DNA from: Bacteroidota bacterium
GTDB taxonomy: Bacteria > Bacteroidota > Bacteroidia > Chitinophagales > Chitinophagaceae
Direction: 5' to 3'
Length of the DNA stretch: 64,000 nt
Assembly: GCA_018970395.1 (NCBI GenBank)
Contig: JAGWWM010000005.1
Coordinates: 1 to 64,000, forward strand
Of this stretch, positions 44,653 through 56,757 are shown one piece after another. Each line of letters starts with the position of its first letter. Position 1 is the stretch's first letter. The translations under genes and the position numbers were made by a program. Below the pieces are notes generated by a model, which worked only from the letters and a program-made list of their open reading frames with translations, had not been told where the DNA came from and did not search any database.

Positions 44653-47337
44653 ATGAAAATTCATTTTTACTTAAGATTCCATACAGTATATGGTCAGACG
44701 CTGCATCTTTCGGTTAATCATCCGGCGTTTGAAAAATTATCTGCATCCTCGATGCCCATGCAGTATCTAAATGATGATTACTGGAGTGTAACAATAGAAG
44801 TCAATGGTTCGGAAGATATCCCTTTTCAATATCATTATCAACTCCATACATCAGAAGGAGAAGTGTCAGAATGGGGGAATGACCGGGTGCTGGAATTTAA
44901 AAAAATCAATGTTGAAGAGCTTACTGTGATAGATACCTGGAACCATGCTGGAGAATATGAGAATGTTTTTTTCACTCAACCCTTTACGCAGGTTCTGCTA
45001 CCCAAACATCCTGCAGAAGCTGTTAAGCTCTCTAAATTAACGACGCATATTTTCAAAGTAAAGGCACCACTGCTGACGGAAAATCAGGTGTTGTGCGTAA
45101 CCGGCAGTAACGATGCGTTGGGAAACTGGGGTAAAAAATCGCCCGTGCTGATGGTGCGGGAGGGGAACTGGTGGGTGGCACCGGTTCAACTGGGAAAAGA
45201 AAGTTTTCCGATCGCTTACAAGTACGGGGTTTATGATACGCAATCGCAGTCCATCCTCGGCTATGAAAGCGGCAACAATCGCATGCTTTATGATGGTACG
45301 GCGAAAAAGAAAATCACAATACTGCATGACGGTTTTGCACAATTACCCAATAATACCTGGAGAGGAGCGGGGATTGCTATTCCGGTGTTTAGTCTGCGTA
45401 CCGAAAACAGTTTTGGAGTAGGGGAATTTAATGATATCAAATTACTGGCCGACTGGTCGAAGCAGGTCTCATTAAAGCTCATACAATTGCTGCCCGTGAA
45501 TGATACCACAGCTACGCATACCTGGACGGATTCCTATCCTTATGCAGCTATTTCCGCTTTTGCCCTTCATCCGATGTATGTCAATATCGCTACTATTGCA
45601 GGCAAGAAAACGCATGAGGTGGTCAAAAAGCTGGCTTCGAAACAAAAAGCACTCAATACGCTTACGGTGGTTGATTATGAAACCGTAATGAAATATAAGT
45701 GGGAGGCGTTGAAAGCGCTGTATGCTGAACAGAAAAAATCATTTCATCAGGAACCCGAATTCATCTCTTTTTTCAACGAGAACAAGCATTGGCTGGAGCC
45801 TTACGCGGCATTTTCTTATTTAAGAGATTTGAATGGTACGCCTGATTTTTCTCAATGGAAAAAATACAATATTTATGAGGAAGAAGAAATTGCCAAACTT
45901 TGTCAGCCTTCCAAAAAACACTACGACGAGATTGCCGTTTTCTATTTCACGCAATACCATTTGCATAAACAACTCAAAGAGGCAACCGCTTATGCACATG
46001 AGCAGGGATTGATTTTGAAAGGAGATATTCCCATTGGTATTTATCGTAACAGTTGTGATGCCTGGGTAGCCCCTGAATTGTATAATATGGACAAGCAGGC
46101 AGGAGCGCCCCCCGATGATTTTGCAGTGAAGGGACAAAACTGGGGATTTCCTACGTATAACTGGAAGCGGATGGCAGCGGATGGGTTTGACTGGTGGAAA
46201 AAACGCTTCGAACAAATGAGTCATTATTTTGATGCTTTTCGCATTGACCACATATTAGGTTTCTTCAGAATATGGAGTATTCCCATGCATGCGGTAGAAG
46301 GTATTCTCGGACATTTTGTGCCTGCCATACCCGTACATGTGAGTGAGTTTGGTCAACAGGGCATTTGGTTTGATTATGAACGTTTTTGTAGGCCTTATCT
46401 AACTGATGAGGTATTTAAGGAACTGCTCGGAGCAGATGCAGCTTGGCTTTATGGCTTTGTTGAATCCAAGGGGTTGGGCAGATACCAATTGAAAGAAGAC
46501 TTCAATACCCAAAGAAAAGTAGAAGCTCATTTTGCGAAGCAGGAAGATAATGAAATGAATCGGAGGATGCAGCAGGCCTTGTATGATTGTATCAGCAATG
46601 TCATTTTACTGGAACCCGATGATAGTAATGGTCAGGATTTTCATTTCCGGATTTCGATGAGCAGCACCCTTTCTTTCCGGTATTTGGATAATGATATCAA
46701 ATGGCGACTCGAAGCGCTTTATGTCAATTATTTCTTCCGTCGTCAGGATGAATTCTGGAAGAAAGAGGCGATGGAGAAATTGCCCGCCCTAAAAAGATCA
46801 ACGAATATGCTGATTTGTGGCGAAGATCTTGGAATGGTGCCCGGATGTGTACCTGATGTGATGAAACAATTGGGAATGTTGAGCCTCGAAATACAACGCA
46901 TGCCCAAAGATCCTACGCGTACTTTTTTCCATCCTGCCGATGCGCCTTATTTGAGTGTAGTTACGCCATCTACCCATGATATGAGTACCATCAGAGGCTG
47001 GTGGGAAGAAGATCGTTCGAAAACGCAAGATTTTTATAATCATCAATTAGGTCATTTTGGCGGCGCTCCCTTTTATTGTGAACCCTGGATTGTCAAAGAG
47101 ATATTGGTTCAGCATGTGCATTCTCCCGCCATGTGGAGTATTTTCCAGATACAGGAATTGCTGGGTATGAGTCCTGCATTACGCAGACAAAATCCTGATG
47201 AAGAAAGAATTAATGTTCCTGCCAATCCGAAGCATTACTGGCAATACAGAATGCATTTAAGTGTGGAGGAACTGATGAAGGAAACCGCGTTTAATGAGGA
47301 AGTACGTAGTTTGATCGTTACGTCGGGCAGAGCTTAA
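44653..47337 (+). CDS. malQ: 4-alpha-glucanotransferase (GH77) with N-terminal CBM20-like repeats
   Basis: FRIDHILGFFRIWSIP...ICGEDLGMVPGCVPDVM...TPSTHDMSTIRGWWEED. Confidence 0.93.
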   Translation: MKIHFYLRFHTVYGQTLHLSVNHPAFEKLSASSMPMQYLNDDYWSVTIEVNGSEDIPFQYHYQLHTSEGEVSEWGNDRVLEFKKINVEELTVIDTWNHAGEYENVFFTQPFTQVLLPKHPAEAVKLSKLTTHIFKVKAPLLTENQVLCVTGSNDALGNWGKKSPVLMVREGNWWVAPVQLGKESFPIAYKYGVYDTQSQSILGYESGNNRMLYDGTAKKKITILHDGFAQLPNNTWRGAGIAIPVFSLRTENSFGVGEFNDIKLLADWSKQVSLKLIQLLPVNDTTATHTWTDSYPYAAISAFALHPMYVNIATIAGKKTHEVVKKLASKQKALNTLTVVDYETVMKYKWEALKALYAEQKKSFHQEPEFISFFNENKHWLEPYAAFSYLRDLNGTPDFSQWKKYNIYEEEEIAKLCQPSKKHYDEIAVFYFTQYHLHKQLKEATAYAHEQGLILKGDIPIGIYRNSCDAWVAPELYNMDKQAGAPPDDFAVKGQNWGFPTYNWKRMAADGFDWWKKRFEQMSHYFDAFRIDHILGFFRIWSIPMHAVEGILGHFVPAIPVHVSEFGQQGIWFDYERFCRPYLTDEVFKELLGADAAWLYGFVESKGLGRYQLKEDFNTQRKVEAHFAKQEDNEMNRRMQQALYDCISNVILLEPDDSNGQDFHFRISMSSTLSFRYLDNDIKWRLEALYVNYFFRRQDEFWKKEAMEKLPALKRSTNMLICGEDLGMVPGCVPDVMKQLGMLSLEIQRMPKDPTRTFFHPADAPYLSVVTPSTHDMSTIRGWWEEDRSKTQDFYNHQLGHFGGAPFYCEPWIVKEILVQHVHSPAMWSIFQIQELLGMSPALRRQNPDEERINVPANPKHYWQYRMHLSVEELMKETAFNEEVRSLIVTSGRA

Positions 47338-47355
47338 TCTGATGTTTGAACCATC

Positions 47356-48390
47356 ATGCCTCTTATCGTAAAATATAAATCAATTGCTACTCCCTTTGTC
47401 CATCCTTTTACCATTTCCAAGGGATCCAAGACCCATCAACCTGCGTTGATTGTGTCTCTTGAATGCAGGGGTTACAAAGGTTATGGAGAAGCTCCTGCCA
47501 TATCGTATTACAACATTACGGTGGAGCAGATGATAGAAGAGCTGGAAAGAAAGAAAAAAATGGTAGAGCAGTTTGCCTTTACCGATCCCGAGAGATACTG
47601 GCATTATCTTCATCATTTATTTCCCAAAAATCCTTTTTTAGTCTGCGCGTTGGATATGGCCGCCTGGGATATGACGGGGAAGATGAGAAAAAAACCATTG
47701 GATCAGTTGTGGGGTTTGAATTCAGCGCATATACCCTTGTGTGATTATACCATTGGGGTTGACCGTATTGAAAACATGGTTGCTAAAATGCAAGCGAAGC
47801 CCTGGCCGATTTATAAAATAAAAGTAGGAGTGGAGGGGGATATTGAGATGGTGAAGGCTCTTAGAACCTATACAGATGCGGTTTTTCGTGCAGATGCCAA
47901 CGGAGGATGGACGTTGGAACAAGCCTTGGATAAAATTCCTCAATTAAAATCTTTAGGTGTTGAATTCATTGAGCAACCGCTGGCTAAAGATGATTGGGAG
48001 GGGATGAAAGTTTTATATGAAAAATCACCGCTGCCAATTCTTGCCGACGAATCCTGCGTTGCTGAACAGGATGTTGAAAAATGTGCAGGATATTTTCATG
48101 GCATCAATATCAAGCTGACCAAATGCAGTGGTCTCACACCTGCAAGAAGGATGATTGAAAAAGCAAGGACGCTGAATCTTTCTGTAATGCTGGGGTCTAT
48201 GAATGAAACCTCTTTAGGTTCTGCAGCAATTGGCAGACTGGCTCCTTTAGCTGATTATTTAGATATGGATGGTCCGTTATTGCTGGCAGAAGATATTGCC
48301 CAGGGGATTCAGTATCAAGAGGGAAAAGTATCCCTCAGTCAATTACCCGGGTTGGGGGTTACCTTAGATGAATCTGTTAGTAATCTTTAA
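47356..48390 (+). CDS. enolase-superfamily dipeptide epimerase
   Basis: IYKIKVGVEGDIEMVKALR...FRADANGGWT...EFIEQPLAKDDW...LADESCVAEQD...NIKLTKCSGL. Confidence 0.88.
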   Translation: MPLIVKYKSIATPFVHPFTISKGSKTHQPALIVSLECRGYKGYGEAPAISYYNITVEQMIEELERKKKMVEQFAFTDPERYWHYLHHLFPKNPFLVCALDMAAWDMTGKMRKKPLDQLWGLNSAHIPLCDYTIGVDRIENMVAKMQAKPWPIYKIKVGVEGDIEMVKALRTYTDAVFRADANGGWTLEQALDKIPQLKSLGVEFIEQPLAKDDWEGMKVLYEKSPLPILADESCVAEQDVEKCAGYFHGINIKLTKCSGLTPARRMIEKARTLNLSVMLGSMNETSLGSAAIGRLAPLADYLDMDGPLLLAEDIAQGIQYQEGKVSLSQLPGLGVTLDESVSNL

Positions 48391-48487
48391 ATTATTATTT
48401 CGGGATTCAATAGGAACAAAGTCAACTCCTAAGGGGTGAAATGATACTGAGATAAAACTAGATATGTTTAACGAACCGGTAGGAGTT

Positions 48488-48515
48488 GTAGAGACGCACA
48501 ATTGTGCGTCTCTAC
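48488..48515. repeat. 28-bp perfect palindrome GTAGAGACGCACAATTGTGCGTCTCTAC
   Basis: Exact self-reverse-complement read from sequence. Confidence 0.95.
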
Positions 48516-48537
48516 GGCACGCCGAACAGTAATGCGT

Positions 48538-48566
48538 GAGATCCTTCGCTTACGCTCAGGATGACG
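48538..48566. repeat. single arm of the paired-hairpin repeat
   Basis: GAGATCCTTCGCTTACGCTCAGGATGACG. Confidence 0.9.
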
Positions 48567-48593
48567 GTTACGAAATAGGTGTCGTTTGAATGG

Positions 48594-48893
48594 TCAGTTG
48601 CTGAATTTGGCGTACAGTATAATCAACCCATACATCACCGTCATAGCGAAAATGCCAATGGCAGTCTTGTCTTTACGATTGTTGATATAAAGGGTAAAAA
48701 GAACAATATTGACAATAAGACTCAAACTGCCGACGGCAGTGAGCATAGCTGAATTTTCAAAGAAAAAAACAATAAACTCGCGGAGAGAATATACGGAAGC
48801 ATCTACTTTAATATAATAGTAAAGAACAATGCCCAGGATGGGAGCGAGAGATCCCATGGCAATCCCTAAAGGGTACTTATCTATTTTCAACAT
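48594..48893 (-). CDS. small hypothetical membrane protein
   Basis: Three hydrophobic segments; abuts surE. Confidence 0.65.
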   Translation of the reverse strand: MLKIDKYPLGIAMGSLAPILGIVLYYYIKVDASVYSLREFIVFFFENSAMLTAVGSLSLIVNIVLFTLYINNRKDKTAIGIFAMTVMYGLIILYAKFSN

Positions 48894-49690
48894 CAGCCTT
48901 TGATTTTGTTTTCGAGTTGTTTTTTCAATTCATAATCTGTAAGGTCGTATTGTATAGGTACTACACTGACATAGTTATTGGCAAGTGCCCATACATCGGT
49001 ATCTTTCCCTTTATCAAAATTTTTGAATTCACCCGTGAGCCAGTAATATTTTCTTCCCGCAGGGTCTTTTCGTTCGTCAAATTCCTCTTCATATTTAGCA
49101 TAGGCTTGCCGGCAAACCTTTATTCCCTTGATTAATTCCTTTGATACTTTAGGGATGTTTACATTCAGACATAAATGCGGATTTTTAATTTTCAGTTTAA
49201 GCACCTGTTCCACAATTTTGCGTACGTACAACTGAGAGGCGGAAAAATCAGCTTCCATGCTATAATCTAACAATGAAAAACCTATGCTGGGGATTTTTTC
49301 AATACTTGCTTCTATGGCGGCACTCATGGTGCCGCTGTAAATAACATTAATACTATGGTTGGCGCCGTGATTGATGCCGCTTAAACAGATATCCGGTTTT
49401 TGATGCAGGATTTTGTCCACCGCCAGTTTTACACAATCCACCGGGGTGCCGCTGCATTGCCAGGAGTCAACCCCTTCAAATTGATGAACTTTGTGCAACC
49501 GCAGCGGATAGCCAATGGTAATGGCATGCCCCATGCCGCTCTGAGGTTTATCCGGCGCTACAACAATAATTTTACCCAAATCTTTTACCGCTTCGACCAG
49601 GTTTTTGATACCGGGGGCGGTAATTCCATCATCATTGGTGATCAGGATCACCGGTTGCTTCGTTTTTTTATCTTTTTTTGCGCCTGGCAT
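48893..49690 (-). CDS. surE: 5'/3'-nucleotidase SurE
   Basis: ILITNDDGITAPGIKNLVEAVKDLGKIIVVAPDKPQSGMGHAIT...SGINHGANHSINVIYSGTMSAA. Confidence 0.95.
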   Translation of the reverse strand: MPGAKKDKKTKQPVILITNDDGITAPGIKNLVEAVKDLGKIIVVAPDKPQSGMGHAITIGYPLRLHKVHQFEGVDSWQCSGTPVDCVKLAVDKILHQKPDICLSGINHGANHSINVIYSGTMSAAIEASIEKIPSIGFSLLDYSMEADFSASQLYVRKIVEQVLKLKIKNPHLCLNVNIPKVSKELIKGIKVCRQAYAKYEEEFDERKDPAGRKYYWLTGEFKNFDKGKDTDVWALANNYVSVVPIQYDLTDYELKKQLENKIKG

Positions 49691-49793
49691 GTATTTGTTT
49701 TATTTATGATGTTTACAAAATTAACACATGATGCTTTTATTTAATAATCTATTTATATTGCTCTGATTTAAAGTAACTTTATAAAAATTTTTT

Positions 49794-50243
49794 ATGCGTA
49801 CCGTTGCAGATATTCTCCACAAAAAATCGCCTGTTTTTAACCAAATAGATGCGGATGCTAAAGTCATTCAGGGACTTCAGTTGATGAATTCTGTCAATCT
49901 AAGTTACCTGGTGGTGATGAAAGAAGACCATTTTCAAGGTATCTTTTCAGAAAGAGATTATAGCCGTAATGTCATTTTAAAGGGTTTGCATAGTGATACT
50001 ACACATATCAAAGAAGTAATGAGTACATCGTTACCCTTTGTAAGTTCTACCGATACCGTTGAGCATTGTATGCAGTTGCTCAATAGTCATAAAACACGCT
50101 ATCTCGTTGTGTTTGATGATGAAGTATTTCGTGGTGTGATCACCATCAATGATGTATTGAGGGAAGCGCTTGCCAGCAAGGAGCTGGTATTTGATGAGGC
50201 CGTCATCAAAGCAACCACAGAATTACAGGATAAAGTATTTTAA
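49794..50243 (+). CDS. CBS domain protein
   Basis: VKVIQGLQLMNSVNLSYLVV...GIFSERDYSRNV...MQLLNSHKTRYLVVFDDEVFRGVITINDVL-type tandem CBS repeats. Confidence 0.9.
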   Translation: MRTVADILHKKSPVFNQIDADAKVIQGLQLMNSVNLSYLVVMKEDHFQGIFSERDYSRNVILKGLHSDTTHIKEVMSTSLPFVSSTDTVEHCMQLLNSHKTRYLVVFDDEVFRGVITINDVLREALASKELVFDEAVIKATTELQDKVF

Positions 50244-50259
50244 TTTCAATTTAGTTTAC

Positions 50260-51048
50260 ATGAATAAAAAGATTGCCATTATTGGAGGAGGGAATTTAGG
50301 CATTGCTATCGCAGAAGGGTTGCTCAAAAGTGGCTTTTCTCTACCCGAACATCTGATTATTACGAAAAGGAATATTGCTACTTTAGCAGAAATTGAACAA
50401 AGAGGGGTATTGGTAAGTGCAGACAACGAGGAGGCATTACGCTATGCAGATTTGATTTTACTGGCTGTCAAACCTTATCAGGTTGAAGAAGTAGTTACCC
50501 GCTTTAAATCTCACATTGATCCAACCCGACATGTGTTAGTGAGTGTCGTTACAGGAGTGGACATCAAATCACTGACCACCTGGGCCGGAGATGCTGTTCC
50601 TGTGGTTCGCGCCATGCCGAATACGGCTATTGCTATACAGCAAAGCATGACTTGCATTTGTCATCATAATACCGGACAGCTGCAATTAGACTACATCCGC
50701 GATCTTTTTTCCCAACTGGGCAGGGTAGTGATGCTGGATGAGAAGTTGATGGATGCCGCTACCGTTTTGGGTGCCTGCGGCATTGCTTTCGCATTAAGAT
50801 ATATTAGGGCAAGTATCCAGGGAGGAATAGAAATTGGCTTCGATGCCAAAACAGCCGCCCTGATAGCGGCACAAACGGTCAATGGAGCAGCCGAGCTGCT
50901 GATTCAGAAAGGTGCCCATCCCGAACAAGAAATTGATAAAGTAACCACCCCGCAGGGTTGCACCATAGCCGGCCTGAATGAGATGGAGCACAAAGGATTC
51001 AGTTCTTCCCTTATTATGGGCATCAAAGCCAGCTACGACCGCATCTGA
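50260..51048 (+). CDS. proC: pyrroline-5-carboxylate reductase
   Basis: MNKKIAIIGGGNLGIAIAEGLLKSG...LAVKPYQ...RAMPNTAIAI...TTPQGCTIAGLNEME. Confidence 0.93.
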   Translation: MNKKIAIIGGGNLGIAIAEGLLKSGFSLPEHLIITKRNIATLAEIEQRGVLVSADNEEALRYADLILLAVKPYQVEEVVTRFKSHIDPTRHVLVSVVTGVDIKSLTTWAGDAVPVVRAMPNTAIAIQQSMTCICHHNTGQLQLDYIRDLFSQLGRVVMLDEKLMDAATVLGACGIAFALRYIRASIQGGIEIGFDAKTAALIAAQTVNGAAELLIQKGAHPEQEIDKVTTPQGCTIAGLNEMEHKGFSSSLIMGIKASYDRI

Positions 51049-51077
51049 TTTTCTTTTTTTTCAAATTGATGCCATGA

Positions 51078-52814
<1,737 letters not shown>

Positions 52815-52892
52815 TTCAATACCTCCAACCAACCCTTTTTTAAATAGGAGAGAAACCGTCGTTTCTTTACCTTTGCCCCCTAAATTTTAAGA

Positions 52893-54731
52893 ATGAATTT
52901 TGACAAAAATACAACCATCGGATTCGTACTCCTGATGGCGCTTCTTTTCGGCTACATCTTCGTGACCAATAAACAACAGGCAGCCCTGATGGTGGAGAAA
53001 CATAAACAAGACTCCATCGCTAAAATAGCCCAACTCAAACAATCCAAAAAATCACAACCGATTGTTGCAGACAGTACACCTCTTATCAAGAAGGACTCCA
53101 CACCTGTTTCAGTATGGAACAACAACACAACACCGGAACAATTACAAGTAATAGAAACGGAATTGCTGAAAATTACCTTTACCAATAAAGGGGGATATCC
53201 GAAATCCATCGAACTGAAAAAACATAAAGGTCATAATGGCCAACCGGTTATTCTGGGTGAAAAAAATCATCTGCTGAGCTATCCGGTACTCAACGATAAA
53301 AATGAAACTGTTTCTACTGCTGATGTGGTTTTTACCCTACAACCCTCTGCGGCTTCCAATGACAGTTTTCAATATGTCTCTTATGTGATGCAGGATCCCA
53401 GCGGAAAAAAAATCGAACACCGCTACCAGATTCCGCAACATGATTATATGATAGACTGGAGTATCCGTATAGAAAAGGTAAATAGTCTGGTTGCCGGTCA
53501 ATCACTCAATCTCAGATGGAATATCACGACCGGTCAGCAGGAACGTGATCTTAAGTATGAAAAAGGACAAAGCAATATAGGTTTCTTTGAAAACAATGCT
53601 TACGATTTCAATGCTGCCGGAACAGGTGATTCCAAAGAGCTGGGCAGCCAAACCAAATGGATTGGCGTGAAGCAACAGTTTTTCAATACCACCCTTATTG
53701 CTCCCAATGAGTTTTCTAAAGTACAAACGGAGTGGGCCGTTCCCGGGGAAGAAGCCGACTCTCTTCATGAAGTGATGAAAGTCAACAGCACCCTCTCTTT
53801 CAACACCGGCGGTGCTTCTGAAATTACTATTCCACTCAAAATGTATTATGGACCCAATGACTTTAAAGCGCTTCAGAAATATGAGTTGGGACTCGAAAAT
53901 CATGTGCAATTAGGTTACGGCATTTTCGCTTTCGTAAAATATATCAATCGGATGATGGTGATGCCGGTATTCAATTTTTTACATAACAATATTGGCAGTC
54001 TTGGAATTGTAATTCTACTGCTTACTTTCTTCATTCGACTGATTATTTCTCCGCTCACCTATACCAGTTATCTGAGTGGTGCTAAAATGAAAGTCTTACG
54101 TCCGGAAATTGATGAATTGAAAAAGAAGTATGGCGATGATCAGCAGACTTTCAGCATGGAGCAAATGAAATTATTCAGACAGGCCGGTGTGAATCCGCTC
54201 GGTGGTTGCATTCCTGCTTTGTTACAGATTCCCATCTTCTTTGCGCTTTACAGTTTCTTTAATGCTACGCTTTCCTTAAGAGGAGAAAGTTTCTTGTGGT
54301 CTCACGATCTTTCCGGATACGACAGCATTGCAACATTACCCTTTAGCATTCCCTGGTATGGCGATCATGTGAGTTTATTTACCATTACAGCTACGCTGAC
54401 CAGTTTGCTCATTTCTGTTTACAATACCCAAATGACGCCGCAGCAGGATAATCCTGTATTCAAATACATGATTTATATTTTCCCGCTGATGTTGTTGTTT
54501 ATCTTCAATAGTCTTCCTTCAGCCCTTACCTGGTATTATACCGTTTCGAATCTGGTTACTTTGTTGTTGCAACTGATCATTCAAAAGTTCATCATCAACG
54601 AAGCGAAGATTCATGCCAAAATTCAGGAAAATAGGAAAAAGCCGGTAACCCAATCCAAATGGCAGCAAAAGCTCGAGCAAATGCAACAGACCAATCAGAA
54701 ATTGCAGGAGATGAAGAAGAAAGGGAAATAG
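52893..54731 (+). CDS. yidC: membrane protein insertase YidC
   Basis: Periplasmic domain then LTFFIRLIISPLTYTSYLSGAKMKVLRPEIDELKKKYG...PLGGCIPALLQIPIFFALYSFF. Confidence 0.97.
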   Translation: MNFDKNTTIGFVLLMALLFGYIFVTNKQQAALMVEKHKQDSIAKIAQLKQSKKSQPIVADSTPLIKKDSTPVSVWNNNTTPEQLQVIETELLKITFTNKGGYPKSIELKKHKGHNGQPVILGEKNHLLSYPVLNDKNETVSTADVVFTLQPSAASNDSFQYVSYVMQDPSGKKIEHRYQIPQHDYMIDWSIRIEKVNSLVAGQSLNLRWNITTGQQERDLKYEKGQSNIGFFENNAYDFNAAGTGDSKELGSQTKWIGVKQQFFNTTLIAPNEFSKVQTEWAVPGEEADSLHEVMKVNSTLSFNTGGASEITIPLKMYYGPNDFKALQKYELGLENHVQLGYGIFAFVKYINRMMVMPVFNFLHNNIGSLGIVILLLTFFIRLIISPLTYTSYLSGAKMKVLRPEIDELKKKYGDDQQTFSMEQMKLFRQAGVNPLGGCIPALLQIPIFFALYSFFNATLSLRGESFLWSHDLSGYDSIATLPFSIPWYGDHVSLFTITATLTSLLISVYNTQMTPQQDNPVFKYMIYIFPLMLLFIFNSLPSALTWYYTVSNLVTLLLQLIIQKFIINEAKIHAKIQENRKKPVTQSKWQQKLEQMQQTNQKLQEMKKKGK

Positions 54732-54816
54732 TAATTAGTAATTAATAATTAGTAATAATTTATAGTCAGTCGTTTAGGTTTAGGATAACCAACAACTTAC
54801 AACCTACAACCTCATC
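54730..54816 (+). repeat. heptad tracts after yidC (AGTAATT-type) and before hisH (AACCTAC-type)
   Basis: agtaatt agtaatt aataatt agtaata ... aaccaac aacttac aacctac aacctca tc ATG. Confidence 0.85.
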
Positions 54817-55404
54817 ATGAATCTCTCCATCATCAAATACAACGCAGGAAATATCCAATCCGTTTTGTATGCGTTGGAGCGCTTGGGTATTGAGGCAAAA
54901 GTGACGGATGTGGCGGAGGAATTGTTCGCAGCGGATAAAGTGATTTTTCCTGGAGTTGGTGCTGCTGCCAGTGCTATGGAGAGTCTGAAAGTCAATCGGC
55001 TGGATGAAGTAATCCGACAATTAAAACAACCCGTTTTAGGAATTTGTGTCGGCATGCAGTTGTTGTTTGAATCATCCGAAGAAGGAGATACAGATTGTCT
55101 GGGGATTATTCCATATAAAGTGAAAAAATTTAATGCTGATGCTGGGTTGAAAATTCCGCAGATCGGATGGAATGATATTTACGGATTAAAGTCTGAGTTG
55201 TTCCGGGATATTCCTGAATATAGTTATGTGTATTATGTGCATAGTTATTATGCGGAAATGAATCCCTATTCCATTGCTACTACAAAATATGGAATTGAAT
55301 ACTGCGGTGCGGTAAGGAAAGATAATTTTTACGGTGTGCAGTTTCATGCCGAGAAGAGTGCGGAGGTGGGCTCGAAAATTTTAGAAAACTTTTTAAGCTT
55401 ATAA
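54817..55404 (+). CDS. hisH: imidazole glycerol phosphate synthase subunit HisH
   Basis: IIKYNAGNIQSVLYALERLG...PGVGAA...LGICVGMQLLFESSEEG...GVQFHAEKS. Confidence 0.96.
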   Translation: MNLSIIKYNAGNIQSVLYALERLGIEAKVTDVAEELFAADKVIFPGVGAAASAMESLKVNRLDEVIRQLKQPVLGICVGMQLLFESSEEGDTDCLGIIPYKVKKFNADAGLKIPQIGWNDIYGLKSELFRDIPEYSYVYYVHSYYAEMNPYSIATTKYGIEYCGAVRKDNFYGVQFHAEKSAEVGSKILENFLSL

Positions 55405-55405
55405 A

Positions 55406-56128
55406 ATGCAGATCATACCTGCGATAGATATCATTGAGGGTAAATGTGTTCGCTTGACGGAAGGCGATTATAGTCAGAAAAAAATATACAATGAACATCC
55501 ACTGGAAGTGGCTTTACAGTTTCAGGATGCCGGATTGGAAAGAGTGCATTTGGTAGATCTGGATGGTGCGAAAGCAGGAAAGATTATCAATTGGAAAGTG
55601 CTGGAGCTGTTAGCGACAAAAACTTCATTGAAGATAGATTTTGGTGGGGGGATTAAAAAGCAGGAGGATGTTCGGGTAGTGCTGGAGGCCGGCGCCCTTT
55701 GGGCGACGGTAGGCAGTGTTGCAGTAAAGGATAAAACTTCCTTATTGCAATGGTTGCAGCATTTTGGAGCCGATAAATTTTTATTAGGCGCCGATGTGAA
55801 AGGGGAACAGCTTGCGGTAGGAGGGTGGCTCGAAACAACCAATATCCATATTTATGATTTTATTGCAGCGTATCTGCAAGAAGGGATAGAACAAATATTT
55901 TGTACTGATATCAGTAAAGATGGTCGTCTGGAAGGCCCTTCTCTTCAACTTTATCAGTCACTGCTCGAAAAAAACAATACACTTCAACTGATCGCCAGCG
56001 GTGGAGTGAGTTCCATACAAGATCTGGAAGCACTGCGGGCTATTGGCTGCGCCGGAGCGATTGTTGGTAAAGCCATTTATGAGGGCAGAATATCCATTGA
56101 GGCATTGACCATTTTCCAGGCCTCTTAA
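55406..56128 (+). CDS. hisA: phosphoribosylformimino-5-aminoimidazole carboxamide ribotide isomerase
   Basis: MQIIPAIDIIEGKCVRLTEGDYSQKKIY...LVDLDGAKAG...IDFGGGIK...IASGGVSSIQDL. Confidence 0.96.
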   Translation: MQIIPAIDIIEGKCVRLTEGDYSQKKIYNEHPLEVALQFQDAGLERVHLVDLDGAKAGKIINWKVLELLATKTSLKIDFGGGIKKQEDVRVVLEAGALWATVGSVAVKDKTSLLQWLQHFGADKFLLGADVKGEQLAVGGWLETTNIHIYDFIAAYLQEGIEQIFCTDISKDGRLEGPSLQLYQSLLEKNNTLQLIASGGVSSIQDLEALRAIGCAGAIVGKAIYEGRISIEALTIFQAS

Positions 56129-56166
56129 TGCTTTACTGCTTTTAACCATTATCTTCACTCAATATC

Positions 56167-56757
56167 ATGACGCCCGAAAGAAAGAAGAAAATAGAATTTG
56201 TATTGCAACATCGCCAGCCGGATTTAACGGTAGTGCTGGAAAATGTATTCGATCCGCATAATATTTCAGCGGTGATGAGAACCTGTGATGCGGTGGGCAT
56301 TCGGGAGATTTATGTGCTGAATACACGCATTCCCAGACATAAAAAGTGGGGAGCCAGAAGCTCTTCCAGTGCCGCTAAATGGATGACAGTACATCAGTTT
56401 GACAACACAGAACTTTGCCTAAAAGCACTGCGTGAAAAGTATCAATTTTTATTTACAACTCATCTCAGCGGGGATGCGCGTTCTCTTTATGAAATTGATT
56501 TTACCCAAAGTGTTGCTCTTATTTTCGGAAATGAACATGCCGGAGTTAGTGAAGAAATAAGAACTCTTTCAGATGGCAATTTTATCATTCCGCAAGTTGG
56601 AATGATTCAGTCGCTCAATATTTCCGTTGCCTGCGCAGTTAGTATTTATGAAGCCTATCGTCAGAAAAACAATGCAGGCCAGTATGCGGACTCCCGTTTA
56701 ATTCAATCAGAGTACGATAGTCTGCTGGATAAATGGAGTCGCAATGAATCCGACTAA
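56167..56757 (+). CDS. SpoU/TrmH-type RNA 2'-O-ribose methyltransferase
   Basis: LENVFDPHNISAVMRTCDAVGIREIYVLN...LIFGNEHAGVSEEI...IPQVGMIQSLNISVACAVSIYEA. Confidence 0.92.
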   Translation: MTPERKKKIEFVLQHRQPDLTVVLENVFDPHNISAVMRTCDAVGIREIYVLNTRIPRHKKWGARSSSSAAKWMTVHQFDNTELCLKALREKYQFLFTTHLSGDARSLYEIDFTQSVALIFGNEHAGVSEEIRTLSDGNFIIPQVGMIQSLNISVACAVSIYEAYRQKNNAGQYADSRLIQSEYDSLLDKWSRNESD

